A DNA stretch of 64,000 nt from Bacteroidales bacterium. Lineage in GTDB: Bacteria; Bacteroidota; Bacteroidia; Bacteroidales; VadinHA17. This document shows positions 8,116-17,181 of this stretch, in pieces. The position numbers and the translations under genes were made by a program. Numbering within the stretch: position 1 is the first letter of the stretch; every line of letters starts with the position of its first letter. Under the pieces are notes generated by a model. The model was not told where the DNA came from and made no database searches. It saw only the letters and a list, made by a program, of their open reading frames with translations. The DNA lies in contig JAGNKY010000001.1 in the NCBI GenBank assembly GCA_017999895.1, positions 154,715-218,714 of the forward strand, in the 5' to 3' direction.

Positions 8116-9087
8116 ATGGTACATTATAAAGAATTAGGATTAGTAAACTCACGTGAATTATTCGAGAAGGCCATAAAAGGAGGTTATGCCGTTCCGGCAT
8201 TTAATTTCAACAACCTTGAACAATTGCAGGCTATTGTTTCTGCTTGCGTTGAGACCAGATCGCCAGTTATTTTGCAGGTATCGAAAGGTGCAAGAAAATA
8301 CGCCAACCAGACTCTTCTATTATATCTTGCAAAAGGGGCTGTTGAATATGCGCAAGAACTTGGTTATCCAATACCTATTGTATTGCATCTCGACCATGGC
8401 GACTCTTTCGAATTGTGTAAATCATGCATCGAAACTGGATTTTCCTCAGTGATGATTGATGGTTCACATTTTCCTTATGAGGAAAATATACGGGTTACAA
8501 AAGAGGTTGTTGATTTTGCGCACAAGTATGATGTAACGGTTGAAGGCGAACTAGGAGTGCTTGCTGGTATTGAGGAAGAAGTATCAGCTGAACGTTCATC
8601 ATATACCAGACCGGAAGAAGTGGAAGACTTCGTAAAAAGAACTGGCGTTGATTCTCTTGCAATATCTATAGGTACATCACATGGTGCTTATAAATTCAAG
8701 GTAAAACCAGGGCAACAGCCTCCTCCACTCAGGTTCGACATTCTTGAGGAAGTTGAAAGACGGATACCGGGCTTCCCTATAGTTCTACATGGGGCATCAT
8801 CAGTGCCAAAAGAGATCGTAGATGAAATAAACAGGTATGGCGGAAAGCTTGAAAACACTGCAGGAGTACCGGAAGATCAACTTCGCAGGGCAGCATCATC
8901 AGCCGTGTGCAAGATTAACATAGATTCTGACGGAAGACTTGCCATGACTGCCGCTGTGCGAAAAGTGCTATATGAAAAACCCGAGGAGTTCGACCCGCGA
9001 AACTATCTTGGCCCCGCCCGCGACAAACTCAGAGAACTTTATAAACATAAGGTTGTAAACGTGCTTGGAAGTGCCGGAAAGGCATAA
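8116..9087 (+). CDS. fba: Class II fructose-bisphosphate aldolase
   Basis: Zinc-dependent aldolase that interconverts fructose 1,6-bisphosphate with dihydroxyacetone phosphate and glyceraldehyde 3-phosphate. The 323-residue TIM barrel has the class II signatures: AFNFNNLEQLQAIV near the N-terminus, the metal and catalytic segment IVLHLDHGDSFELC, VMIDGSHFPYEEN, and the phosphate-binding IVLHGASSVP and NIDSDGRLAMT. A related ketose-bisphosphate aldolase specificity (for example tagatose) cannot be excluded from sequence alone. It is a single gene followed by a probable terminator. Confidence 0.93.
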   Translation: MVHYKELGLVNSRELFEKAIKGGYAVPAFNFNNLEQLQAIVSACVETRSPVILQVSKGARKYANQTLLLYLAKGAVEYAQELGYPIPIVLHLDHGDSFELCKSCIETGFSSVMIDGSHFPYEENIRVTKEVVDFAHKYDVTVEGELGVLAGIEEEVSAERSSYTRPEEVEDFVKRTGVDSLAISIGTSHGAYKFKVKPGQQPPPLRFDILEEVERRIPGFPIVLHGASSVPKEIVDEINRYGGKLENTAGVPEDQLRRAASSAVCKINIDSDGRLAMTAAVRKVLYEKPEEFDPRNYLGPARDKLRELYKHKVVNVLGSAGKA

Positions 9088-9131
9088 CAGACAGTTATAC
9101 AATCAAATAAAACTTTAATCGTAATTTTAAC

Positions 9132-9178
9132 CGGCATACGAACACGATACCGTAGGCCGATTAATATTTTATTTTTTC
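9132..9178 (+). terminator. Probable rho-independent terminator of fba
   Basis: CGGCaTACG (9132-9140) pairs with CGTAgGCCG (9151-9159), leaving one mismatch and a 10-nt loop. A T-rich stretch follows at 9161-9177. The rest of the 363-bp gap between fba and the sigma factor holds a C/T-rich segment at about 9230-9300, with no ORF or repeat that I can recognise. Confidence 0.5.
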
Positions 9179-9423
9179 CCAATTCAGAAAGAACTTTATA
9201 ATTAAACCGTACATACTACCATAGGCTCGATCCTTACCTCCCATCTACCGTTCCATTTGTCTCTTCTTCTGCCCCTCTCCCTTTCCCCGCATTAGCCTTT
9301 TCTCATCTTATCCAATCGGTACTTTCCATGTAGCTATAATTCCCTGGTTAAGCGAGCTAAGATGTGAGAATATAAAATTTATGAAAATCAAGTAGTATAT
9401 GACAGGATATAATAGAATTATAG

Positions 9424-9431
9424 TAATTTTG
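9424..9431 (+). promoter_or_regulatory. Candidate -7 element (TAATTTTG) for the ECF sigma gene
   Basis: It fits TAnnTTTG and lies 19 bp before the sigma-factor ATG. The -33 side is not clear. Confidence 0.35.
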
Positions 9432-9450
9432 ATAGGGCTATATAGAATTA

Positions 9451-10002
9451 ATGAAAAATTACGACTTATATAGTGATCAGGAACTGGTGAAAGAAATCAA
9501 GGCAGGAAACATGCTTGCTTTTGATGCCCTTTATAAGAAATATTGTATAAGTCTTTACAAATTCGTTTTTTCAATTATTAAATCGGCAGAAGAGGCTGAA
9601 AATATTATCCAGGACGTATTTCTTAACTTATGGTTAAACAGAAATAACATTCAGAAAGAAGCATTGGTTAAATACTATATCTTCACAATTGCTTATAATT
9701 CAACTATATCAGTAATTAGGAAGAAAATAAAAGAGTCTCAGTTTATTGAAGAATTAAAAAATCTTCAGATTCATACACAGGAGTCTGTAGAATCCGAAAT
9801 TGAATATAACGAGATGAATGAAAAGCTCAATGAAATAATCAATACGTTACCTGAACGGCAAAAAGAGGTTTACCTGCTTCACAAGGCTGAAGGTTTAAAA
9901 TATTCTGAAATAGCCGACAGGTTGAATATTTCAGTTAATACTGTAGAGAACCACATGTCGAAGGCACTTAAGGCAATACGTGAGAAGCTGGGAAATTATT
10001 GA
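9451..10002 (+). CDS. ECF-type RNA polymerase sigma-70 factor
   Basis: An extracytoplasmic-function sigma factor of 183 residues. Region 2 is at about residues 20-85 (FDALYKKYCISLYKFVF, IIQDVFLNLW) and region 4 at about 120-180 (TLPERQKEVYLL, YSEIADRLNIS, the helix-turn-helix that reads -35 DNA). Region 3 is absent, as expected for ECF factors. In Bacteroidota this type is normally held by the FecR-like anti-sigma factor encoded next to it and released when the partner SusC-like transporter binds substrate, which fits the following genes. Confidence 0.93.
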   Translation: MKNYDLYSDQELVKEIKAGNMLAFDALYKKYCISLYKFVFSIIKSAEEAENIIQDVFLNLWLNRNNIQKEALVKYYIFTIAYNSTISVIRKKIKESQFIEELKNLQIHTQESVESEIEYNEMNEKLNEIINTLPERQKEVYLLHKAEGLKYSEIADRLNISVNTVENHMSKALKAIREKLGNY

Positions 10003-10124
10003 TTTCTTGTCATTTTGTTGGTATTTATCACTTTTTAATTTTAAATTGCTTACATTCTAATCAAATGGAATCACTTCCCTGAATGTAGATGGCTGCTCTT
10101 AAATTCTCATGAACTCACCCCCGA

Positions 10125-10222
10125 CCCCTCTCTAATACTTAGAGAGGGGAGTAAGACCTTTGCCCGAGGGTACAGATTGAAGGGGGATAATACTTTCTAA
10201 TTCTTAGAGAGGTAAGTAAGAC
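10125..10222. repeat. Palindromic repeat and degenerate second copy
   Basis: CCCCTCTCTAA (10125-10135) and TTAGAGAGGGG (10139-10149) form a perfect 11-bp stem with a 3-nt loop. A 27-bp segment from it, at 10131-10157, recurs at 10196-10222 with three mismatches, but there the left arm of the palindrome is eroded. It looks like a REP-like interspersed element. The rest of the 432-bp gap between the sigma factor and fecR shows no ORF. Confidence 0.6.
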
Positions 10223-10386
10223 ACCGGGTATGCTAATAAAATATTTTAAATAAATCTCTATTCTAAGTAGTGGCAGGAATAGTTTTCTGCGTCTTATTAT
10301 ATGAAATCAAATAAAATTGAGGTCAAACTATTTTAAAATAAATAAGAACAACAAACAGGTTAGGTTTGGGTTAGTGAGGTTCAGGT

Positions 10387-10420
10387 AAAAAGCACTTCCG
10401 GACAAAAGGCAGTGCTTTTT
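10387..10420 (+). terminator. Hairpin with T tract upstream of fecR
   Basis: AAAAAGCACT (10387-10396) pairs perfectly with AGTGCTTTTT (10411-10420), with a 14-nt loop. The stem ends in a T run followed by ATAAT. It is a candidate intrinsic terminator or attenuator lying only 14 bp before the fecR ATG, so it could limit read-through from the sigma gene. Confidence 0.6.
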
Positions 10421-10434
10421 ATAATATTAAGTTT

Positions 10435-11523
10435 ATGACAAGGGAACTAATTGAAAAGTATTTAAGCAATAACTGCAGTGACGAGGAACTGAATCTTGTT
10501 CTGGATTGGTTCAATAAATCAGCACACCTTGCAGAAAGTAAAAAGTTATTATATAGTGTGTGGGAGGATATTCAGAAACAAGAGCCCAATGCAGACGAAG
10601 ATTTCGATTCTATTCTGGGCAAAATCCATCATGAAATAAATATCATTCAATCGAAAAAAATTGTAGAGAAATCAGGATACGACTTAATAAGGTATAACAG
10701 GAGAAAATATATTATAAACGTCATAAGGAATATTGCAGCTATACTTCTTTTGCCCGTACTTGGGGTGTGGATATACTTTAATGTAAAATATTATTCTTCT
10801 ATGTCTGAACAGGCAACAGCCAATCTTGCTTATAATGAAGTTTTTTCATCTGTTGATGCGATAACAAAAATTACTTTGCCTGATGGTTCGAATGTATGGC
10901 TTAACCATAACAGTTCTCTTCGTTTCCCAGCTACATTTCAGGGGAAATCAAGGGATGTTGAGCTCAAAGGTGAGGGTTATTTTGAGGTTGCTCACAACTC
11001 TGATGTGCCTTTTGTTGTCAATGCCGGAGAGCTTAAGATAGCGGCTCTCGGAACTAAATTTAATGTAATGGCATACCCTGGAGAAAATCACATTGAAACT
11101 TCATTGATTGAAGGTATTGTTGAAATTAAAAAACCAGGTGAAGGCAAAAGAGATATAACTATTTCAAAGCTGAAGCCAAATGATCTGGCGATTTACAACA
11201 GAGAAAATTCAGAAATTGCTACAAAAACAGTAACAGACGAAAGGTATTTTTCATGGAAAGACGGAAAGCTGATTTTCACTGCCGAGCCGATGGAAGAGGT
11301 TGTTAGAAAACTCGGCAGATGGTTTAATGTTGATATAATAATAAAAGATTATGAATTGAACGATTTGTTATTGACTGCCACTTTTGTTAACGAAACACTT
11401 CCACAGGTTATGGAATTATTATCTATCGTTCTTCCGGTGAATTACACTATAACTGAGAGAGAAAAAAATTATGATGGAACTTTTTCACGGAGAAAAGTTA
11501 TTTTGAGCTATCGTCGCTTTTAA
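10435..11523 (+). CDS. FecR family anti-sigma factor
   Basis: Inner-membrane anti-sigma factor paired with the ECF sigma factor at 9451. In its 362 residues, an N-terminal cytosolic domain (about 1-90, sigma binding) is followed by a single membrane helix (about 97-116). The periplasmic FecR domain (about 140-235, with TLPDGSNVWLNHNSSLRFP and the GEGYFEVAH segment) and a C-terminal DUF4974-like domain (about 275-345, FTAEPMEEVVRKLGRWFNVDI) come next. Signal is expected to come from the N-terminal domain of the SusC-like receptor encoded next. Confidence 0.93.
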   Translation: MTRELIEKYLSNNCSDEELNLVLDWFNKSAHLAESKKLLYSVWEDIQKQEPNADEDFDSILGKIHHEINIIQSKKIVEKSGYDLIRYNRRKYIINVIRNIAAILLLPVLGVWIYFNVKYYSSMSEQATANLAYNEVFSSVDAITKITLPDGSNVWLNHNSSLRFPATFQGKSRDVELKGEGYFEVAHNSDVPFVVNAGELKIAALGTKFNVMAYPGENHIETSLIEGIVEIKKPGEGKRDITISKLKPNDLAIYNRENSEIATKTVTDERYFSWKDGKLIFTAEPMEEVVRKLGRWFNVDIIIKDYELNDLLLTATFVNETLPQVMELLSIVLPVNYTITEREKNYDGTFSRRKVILSYRRF

Positions 11524-11573
11524 TCAGAAATAATTAAAAATAAATGCCTATGAAACAAAACCGGAATTAAAAA

Positions 11574-11603
11574 GACGGGACAGTGTTGCCCCACTATCCC
11601 GTC
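11574..11603 (+). terminator. Hairpin between fecR and the susC-like gene
   Basis: GACGGGA-C-AGTG (11574-11585) pairs with CACT-A-TCCCGTC (11592-11603), giving 7 plus 4 base pairs with one mismatch and a 6-nt loop. A TTTTTG stretch follows about 15 nt later. It could end fecR transcription or lie in the susC leader. Confidence 0.5.
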
Positions 11604-11658
11604 AGACTAAGTACATGTTTTTGTAAAAACCATTAGTAATCTTAATCCAATCAAATTT

Positions 11659-14600
11659 ATGAAAAAATTATTAAGTTATTATGAAAAGAGCCACTTAAAA
11701 TTCTTTTCAAAAAAAACAATCAGAGTTATGAAGCTATCGTCTTTCTTATTGATACTGACTGTTTTTCAGCTCTGGGCTACGGAAACGTATTCCCAGTTGA
11801 CGAAACTCTCCTTACATCTTGAGAATACAAAAATAGCTGATGCATTAAAAGAAATTGAAGACCAGAGTGAGTTTTATTTTCTTTACAGTCCAAAGCTCAT
11901 TGATGTTGAAAAGAAGGTCAATATTGTTGCCGAACAGGAAACGATAAAGGATATTTTGACAGACGTTTTCGGCGAAGATGTAAAGTTTGCTGTGCATGAC
12001 AGGCAGATTATACTTATGCCCAGTGATAAATCTGAAATTATTGATAAGTTACTTCAACAGAATGTAGTTACCGGTAAAGTTACCGACAGTCAGACCGGGG
12101 AACCCATGGCCGGAGTTAATGTTGTTGTTAAAGGAACGACTACAGGCACGATGACCGATGCATCGGGAAATTATTCGCTAAGCGTGCCTGACAGGAATGT
12201 GACACTTGTGTTTTCGTTTATAGGATATACTACTCAGGAGATACCGCTGGAAGGAAGATCGAGTTTAGATGTTTCGCTTGTTAGTGAGACTATAGGACTG
12301 GAGGAGGTTGTGGTGATAGGATATGGTTCGGCTATTAAACGAAATGTGGCAAGTGCAACAGCAGCATTGAAAAGCGATGAAATAGTCGGATTGGCCACAA
12401 CTGATCCCCGTCAGGTTATTCAAGGTAAAATTGCAGGGGTTCAGGTAACAAATAACAGTGGTGATCCTGGATCGGGCGCGAGAATCGTGATAAGAGGTAT
12501 GGGCTCTTTCTCAAACACAGATCCTCTTTATGTTATTGATGGCATTCAGGGAGGCGATATCAATTCAGTTGCACCTCAGGATATTGAAAGCATAACTGTT
12601 CTGAAGGATGCTTCAACAACAGCAATTTATGGCTCTGCTGCTGCAAATGGAGTTGTTCTTGTAACAACTAAAAGCGGAAGGAGAGGCGATCTTAAGGTTG
12701 AATATGAAGGTTCAGCAGGTTTTGCCAGTGTCGTAAAACGTCTCGATATGCTGAATGCTTCGGAATATGTAGACCTTGTTACTGATATTCAGCATTCAAA
12801 TGGACTGGAGATAACTGCGAAGCTTCAGACACCTGATGTCAGGATAGATCGTACTGACTGGCAAGATGTTACTTTCCAGAAGGGTTTTTTAACTGATCAT
12901 AACTTAAGGTTTAGCGGAGGAACAGAAAATGTGACATACGCTTTTTCGGCAGGTTATCAGAATCAGGAATCTACGGTGATTGATAGGACATTTCAAAGAA
13001 TCACTGTTGGAGCCAAATTGACAGAAAGCCTGTTCAAAAAGAGAGTAAACCTGAATCAGAATCTCAGATTAAAAAATGATATAAATAATGGTGTGATTGC
13101 AGACCTGAATGAGGCGTTGAGAATGGCCCCTTACCTGCCTATTTATGATCCTACTAACCTGGGAGGCTATGCAAGGATGGACAAGGTAACAGATTTGCAG
13201 GATGCGAATAACCCATATAATACAGTTGGTAATACTGATTATAATGACAGAGGATTGGGCATAGAACTTGATCTTTCAGGCGAACTTCAGATTATTACCG
13301 GTCTGTCATTCAAATCACAGGCCAGGATTTCAGCGGGGAATTACCATAATATGACGTTTAACTATCCCTGTAACGGAGGTAATTTTAACAGGGCTACCTC
13401 GGATATAAGCGAGCATTATAATTACAGTTACGGGTTTATTCTTGAGAACTATTTTTCATACAACAGAGTCTTTGGCGGTCATGCAATAACTGCAACATTG
13501 GGCAATACTTATGATCCGGCAGATATTTACAGGAGTATTTCAGTAAGCGGATCCAATTATACAAGTGATGCTATCCAGAACATTGCACTGGCAAATTCCA
13601 CATCAATTACAGGATCTTCTGTTAACAGCGGGAAATCCAGGTTATCATATTTTGGAAGGGTCGGATATACATTTATGGAAAGATATGTACTGAATGCCAG
13701 TTTAAGAAGAGATGCTTCAAGTGTTTTTGGGGTGAATAACCGCTGGGGGACATTCTACGGTGTCGGATTTGCCTGGGCAGTTTCGAAAGAGAATTTCATG
13801 AGTTCAATTTCCGCTATATCCAATCTGAGGATCAGGACAAGTTATGGAAAAACAGGCAATGATAACATTTCTCCATTTCTTACCTCATCGAATGTCTGGA
13901 AAGGGACCGGTAACAATATTGTGTATTCATTCGGAGATGACCTTACGTTTGCAACAGGCTCAATTGTGAACAGCATACCTAACCCTGATCTTAAATGGGA
14001 AGAGACAAATCAGTTTGATATGGGATTTGAACTCGGATTGTTTAAAGATAGGATTAATTTCACATTTGATTATTTTAATAGATCAAATAAAGATCTGTTG
14101 ATTGAAACGCAACTGCCGTTGACAACCGGACTTGGAAATCCGGGATCAGTAGGTACGCAGTGGATTAATGCTGCAAGCATGAAAAACCAAGGATTTGAGA
14201 TTGCACTGATTTTTAATAGCAATCCGGCAAATCAGTTTAAATGGGATATCTCACTAAATTCGACTTACAGTGTTAACGAGGTGACAGCATTAGGAACCGT
14301 GGGAGACTTACCTATTTCTAAAGGCGAGTTCATGACAGGCGTCGGAAATGCAACAAGAACTGATATAGGACATCCGCTCGGCTCATATTTCGGATATGTA
14401 TTTGACCATGTCGTTGTTGACCAGGCTGATCTTGACAGACTGAATGACATAGCAAGTGCAGCAACCAATGGGCAGGTACAAGAATATCAGACCAACGCAA
14501 AACCAGGCGATCGTGTATGGAAGGATATTGACGGGAATGGCTATATCAATGCAGATGATCGTACTTATATCGGTAATCCTTCACCCAAATGGCAGTATGG

Positions 14601-15090
14601 AATAGCATTCAATTCGTTCTATAAGAACTTCGATCTACAAATATTAATCCATGGCTTGGCAGGAGTTGATGCAGTAAATGGATCACTTTACTGGTGGGCA
14701 GGAATGTCAAAGCCTTTCAACCAGATGGCAACAGTTCTAAGAAGATGGAGAAAAGAGGGAGATGTTACAGATATTCCAAGAGCCGGACAAAACTCAGGAG
14801 CAAATCTGAATTTTTCAACCTGGTATGTTGAAAAAGGTGATTATCTGAGAATTAAGAATTTTGTTCTGGGATATAACCTTCCTCCGAATCTGTTCAATAC
14901 CTTCCAGAGATTAAGAGTCTATTTTTCAATCCAGAACGCACTGACATTTACAAAATATTCAGGTTATGATCCTGAAATATCTTCCACTTCCCCGGGTGAT
15001 AATAATAATTATATTTTCCAGAGAGGAATTGATATGTATCAAAGACCCAATCCGAGAATAATGAGGCTGGGAGTTCAATTAACCTTCTAA
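11659..15090 (+). CDS. SusC/RagA family TonB-linked outer-membrane transporter with STN domain
   Basis: Outer-membrane beta-barrel that imports substrate captured by its SusD partner. The 1143 residues comprise an extended signal region (hydrophobic core about 25-40, cleavage near TYSQ) and an STN domain (about 50-120, KIADALKEIEDQSEFYFLY). A carboxypeptidase-regulatory-like domain follows (about 137-215, VTGKVTDSQTGEPMAGVNV), then the plug with the SusC signature ITVLKDASTTAIYGSAAANG, and the barrel to the C-terminal LGVQLTF. The STN domain indicates signalling to the adjacent FecR and sigma pair. The substrate cannot be read from the sequence, and no glycoside hydrolase accompanies the pair. 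Confidence 0.96.
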   Translation: MKKLLSYYEKSHLKFFSKKTIRVMKLSSFLLILTVFQLWATETYSQLTKLSLHLENTKIADALKEIEDQSEFYFLYSPKLIDVEKKVNIVAEQETIKDILTDVFGEDVKFAVHDRQIILMPSDKSEIIDKLLQQNVVTGKVTDSQTGEPMAGVNVVVKGTTTGTMTDASGNYSLSVPDRNVTLVFSFIGYTTQEIPLEGRSSLDVSLVSETIGLEEVVVIGYGSAIKRNVASATAALKSDEIVGLATTDPRQVIQGKIAGVQVTNNSGDPGSGARIVIRGMGSFSNTDPLYVIDGIQGGDINSVAPQDIESITVLKDASTTAIYGSAAANGVVLVTTKSGRRGDLKVEYEGSAGFASVVKRLDMLNASEYVDLVTDIQHSNGLEITAKLQTPDVRIDRTDWQDVTFQKGFLTDHNLRFSGGTENVTYAFSAGYQNQESTVIDRTFQRITVGAKLTESLFKKRVNLNQNLRLKNDINNGVIADLNEALRMAPYLPIYDPTNLGGYARMDKVTDLQDANNPYNTVGNTDYNDRGLGIELDLSGELQIITGLSFKSQARISAGNYHNMTFNYPCNGGNFNRATSDISEHYNYSYGFILENYFSYNRVFGGHAITATLGNTYDPADIYRSISVSGSNYTSDAIQNIALANSTSITGSSVNSGKSRLSYFGRVGYTFMERYVLNASLRRDASSVFGVNNRWGTFYGVGFAWAVSKENFMSSISAISNLRIRTSYGKTGNDNISPFLTSSNVWKGTGNNIVYSFGDDLTFATGSIVNSIPNPDLKWEETNQFDMGFELGLFKDRINFTFDYFNRSNKDLLIETQLPLTTGLGNPGSVGTQWINAASMKNQGFEIALIFNSNPANQFKWDISLNSTYSVNEVTALGTVGDLPISKGEFMTGVGNATRTDIGHPLGSYFGYVFDHVVVDQADLDRLNDIASAATNGQVQEYQTNAKPGDRVWKDIDGNGYINADDRTYIGNPSPKWQYGIAFNSFYKNFDLQILIHGLAGVDAVNGSLYWWAGMSKPFNQMATVLRRWRKEGDVTDIPRAGQNSGANLNFSTWYVEKGDYLRIKNFVLGYNLPPNLFNTFQRLRVYFSIQNALTFTKYSGYDPEISSTSPGDNNNYIFQRGIDMYQRPNPRIMRLGVQLTF

Positions 15091-15101
15091 TATGAATTGA
15101 A

Positions 15102-16682
15102 ATGAAAAGAAAAATATTATATACATTACTGGCTGTTTTACTGTTAAACGCATGCAGTGAGAGTATCCTGGATGTGAAGAATGAAAACAGTTATGACGGA
15201 AATACTTTTTTTACCAATGCAACAACTGCTATAGAAGCCTCTACAGCCATGTATTCTCCATTGCTTTTCCAGGGAATGTTCGAGAGAGAGTTCTATTTTA
15301 TATTTGATCTTCTGGGATATGACGCATTCAAAAATTTCCCTTTACAGGGCTCTTTGCTTGAAATTGCAGCATACACTCATAACCCGAATACAGGAGAGTT
15401 GAATTACTTTTTTAATTCCTGCTACAAGATGATCTTTAGAACTAATTTTGTCATTGATATGTGTAATAAGTGGGAAACCAGTAATGATCAAGATGAAGCT
15501 TTAAAAATACGGATTGAAGGAGAAGCTAAATTTCTGAAGGCTCTGGGATACTTTTGGCTTGTTAACTGTTTTGGTGATGTGCCTTTGAGGAAAACTCTTG
15601 ATGATCATTATGTTCTTCAGATGGAAAGAACACCTAAAACAGAAATATGGACAGCAATTGAAACAGACCTTATTGACGCAATAGATAAATTACCACTTGC
15701 TCAGGATTATGCGCCTTCAGATTATGGAAGAGCTTCACGTGGAGCCGCAGTTGCCTTGCTGGGTAAAGCATATCTATACCAGAAGAAATATACTCAGGCA
15801 ATAACTGAATTTACAAAGCTTATGAAGCCACCTTATGATTATGATCTTGCCAATTCGCTTGATGACATATTCATTCATGACCTTAAAACCAAAGAGACAA
15901 TTTTTGCTGTGATGCATGGTGAATGGCAGGGATGGGGCGTGGGAAATGCTTATGGAATGTTTGGAGGCCAGGAATCGTGGGCGAATAAGACAACCCATAC
16001 AGGAAGGGCTATGGAGTATGGATTCAATGACTGGTGGAATGTCCTTATTTCCCCAACACTCGTCGATGCATTCACTTATAATGATGAATCCGGAGTTTCA
16101 TACATCGATCCCAGAGCCGCTCTTACATTTTATGACAATCTTGATGGAACCAAAGGAGGGGATACAATTTATTGTGAAGAGTGCCCTGACGGAAAACTTT
16201 CATATGCCAAGGCAGTTGGAACGGCAGGCCCAATCTATTCATGGCGTAAATATGAATTATATGAGTTAAGGAAAAACTATGGTCAGCCCGATAGTTATAT
16301 TAATAGCCAGGTGATAAGGTTTGCAGATGTTTTGCTTATGCTTGCTGAGTCATATATTGAAAATAATGAGGTTGAAAAAGCACTACCGCTCATCAATAAA
16401 GTCCGCAAGCGTTCAGGTGCCTTTGAATACACAAGCCTTGGCACTCAGCCAGAAGCCAGGGAAATTCTGAGACATGAAAGACGAATTGAACTTGCCGGAG
16501 AACAATCACGCTACTTTGATCTTGTCAGGTGGGGTATACTGGTACAAACCATTAATGCTGAAAAACAAATAGTTGAAAAAACCCAGCCTGTTAAAGATTT
16601 CCATGTTTTGCTTCCAATCCCTCAATCAGAAAGGGATGCAAATCCTTTGCTTGATGCACAGGTTAAAAACAACTGGAACTAA
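15102..16682 (+). CDS. RagB/SusD family substrate-binding outer-membrane lipoprotein
   Basis: Surface lipoprotein that lids the SusC-type barrel and binds the nutrient. The 526-residue protein starts with a lipoprotein signal (LLLNAC, acylated Cys18). TPR-like helices follow, including GEAKFLKALGYFWLVNCFGDVPL and RGAAVALLGKAYLY, then the SusD C-terminal segments RFADVLLMLAESYIE and ILRHERRIELAGEQSRYFDLVRWG. It starts 11 bp after the SusC stop codon, as expected for a paired unit, and is closed by a strong terminator. Confidence 0.96.
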   Translation: MKRKILYTLLAVLLLNACSESILDVKNENSYDGNTFFTNATTAIEASTAMYSPLLFQGMFEREFYFIFDLLGYDAFKNFPLQGSLLEIAAYTHNPNTGELNYFFNSCYKMIFRTNFVIDMCNKWETSNDQDEALKIRIEGEAKFLKALGYFWLVNCFGDVPLRKTLDDHYVLQMERTPKTEIWTAIETDLIDAIDKLPLAQDYAPSDYGRASRGAAVALLGKAYLYQKKYTQAITEFTKLMKPPYDYDLANSLDDIFIHDLKTKETIFAVMHGEWQGWGVGNAYGMFGGQESWANKTTHTGRAMEYGFNDWWNVLISPTLVDAFTYNDESGVSYIDPRAALTFYDNLDGTKGGDTIYCEECPDGKLSYAKAVGTAGPIYSWRKYELYELRKNYGQPDSYINSQVIRFADVLLMLAESYIENNEVEKALPLINKVRKRSGAFEYTSLGTQPEAREILRHERRIELAGEQSRYFDLVRWGILVQTINAEKQIVEKTQPVKDFHVLLPIPQSERDANPLLDAQVKNNWN

Positions 16683-16700
16683 TAAAAATAAGCTTAATTA

Positions 16701-16737
16701 ATAAAAGAAGCCGCCTTTTTTAGACGGCTTCTTTTAT
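16701..16737 (+). terminator. Strong intrinsic terminator after the SusCD pair
   Basis: ATAAAAGAAGCCG (16701-16713) pairs perfectly with CGGCTTCTTTTAT (16725-16737), a 13-bp stem with an 11-nt loop. The A/T flanks make it functional in both directions. Confidence 0.85.
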
Positions 16738-16828
16738 TCCGAGCTTACTTAATAAAAACTTTTACTCCATTACATTTCCTATGTAATGAGAGGAGTAATT
16801 TTAATACATATTTTACTCTATTATAAGA

Positions 16829-17038
16829 TCAGGCTAACATAAAAAAGTTGCATGATGGAACTGCCCATCTGAAAGTGCTTATCCCTGATAATTGTTCCCG
16901 ATATTCAATAACATCGAGGCTGAAATAAGCCAGGCAGAGATAAGTTGACCTGAGCAGAGTTGTTTTTCCAGTCTGACGTGCTCCTGAAAGAAGTATTAAT
17001 AACCTTTCCTTGACAGAAGGGAGAATGGATTTATTAAC
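16829..17038 (-). pseudogene. Fragment of a DUF4143-type AAA ATPase
   Basis: On the minus strand about 69 codons, lacking a start, read KERLLILLSGARQTGKTTLL (a Walker A loop in the form GARQTGKTT) and YFSLDVIEYREQL, ending at a stop at 16829-16831. This resembles the N-terminal nucleotide-binding segment of the large ATPase/DUF4143 family, which is often seen in many genomic copies. An in-frame stop lies immediately upstream and the rest of the approximately 400-residue protein is absent. It is a relic inside an otherwise empty gap of about 500 bp. Confidence 0.7.
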
Positions 17039-17181
17039 CTATTTATCTGTAAATTTTCCCACTTATTGAGCAAATTTCCAGTTTTTTATTGCTCAGGAGT
17101 TTTTTACTTTACATGGTTTCGCAACATTGAAAATTAAAAACTCTTTATATTTTTATAAAAAAAATTCACCGACATTTTTAC

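Noticed and set aside
9230..9300. C/T-rich stretch upstream of the ECF sigma gene
   Set aside because: No inverted repeat, coding signal or repeat copy seen. Treated as unremarkable intergenic DNA.
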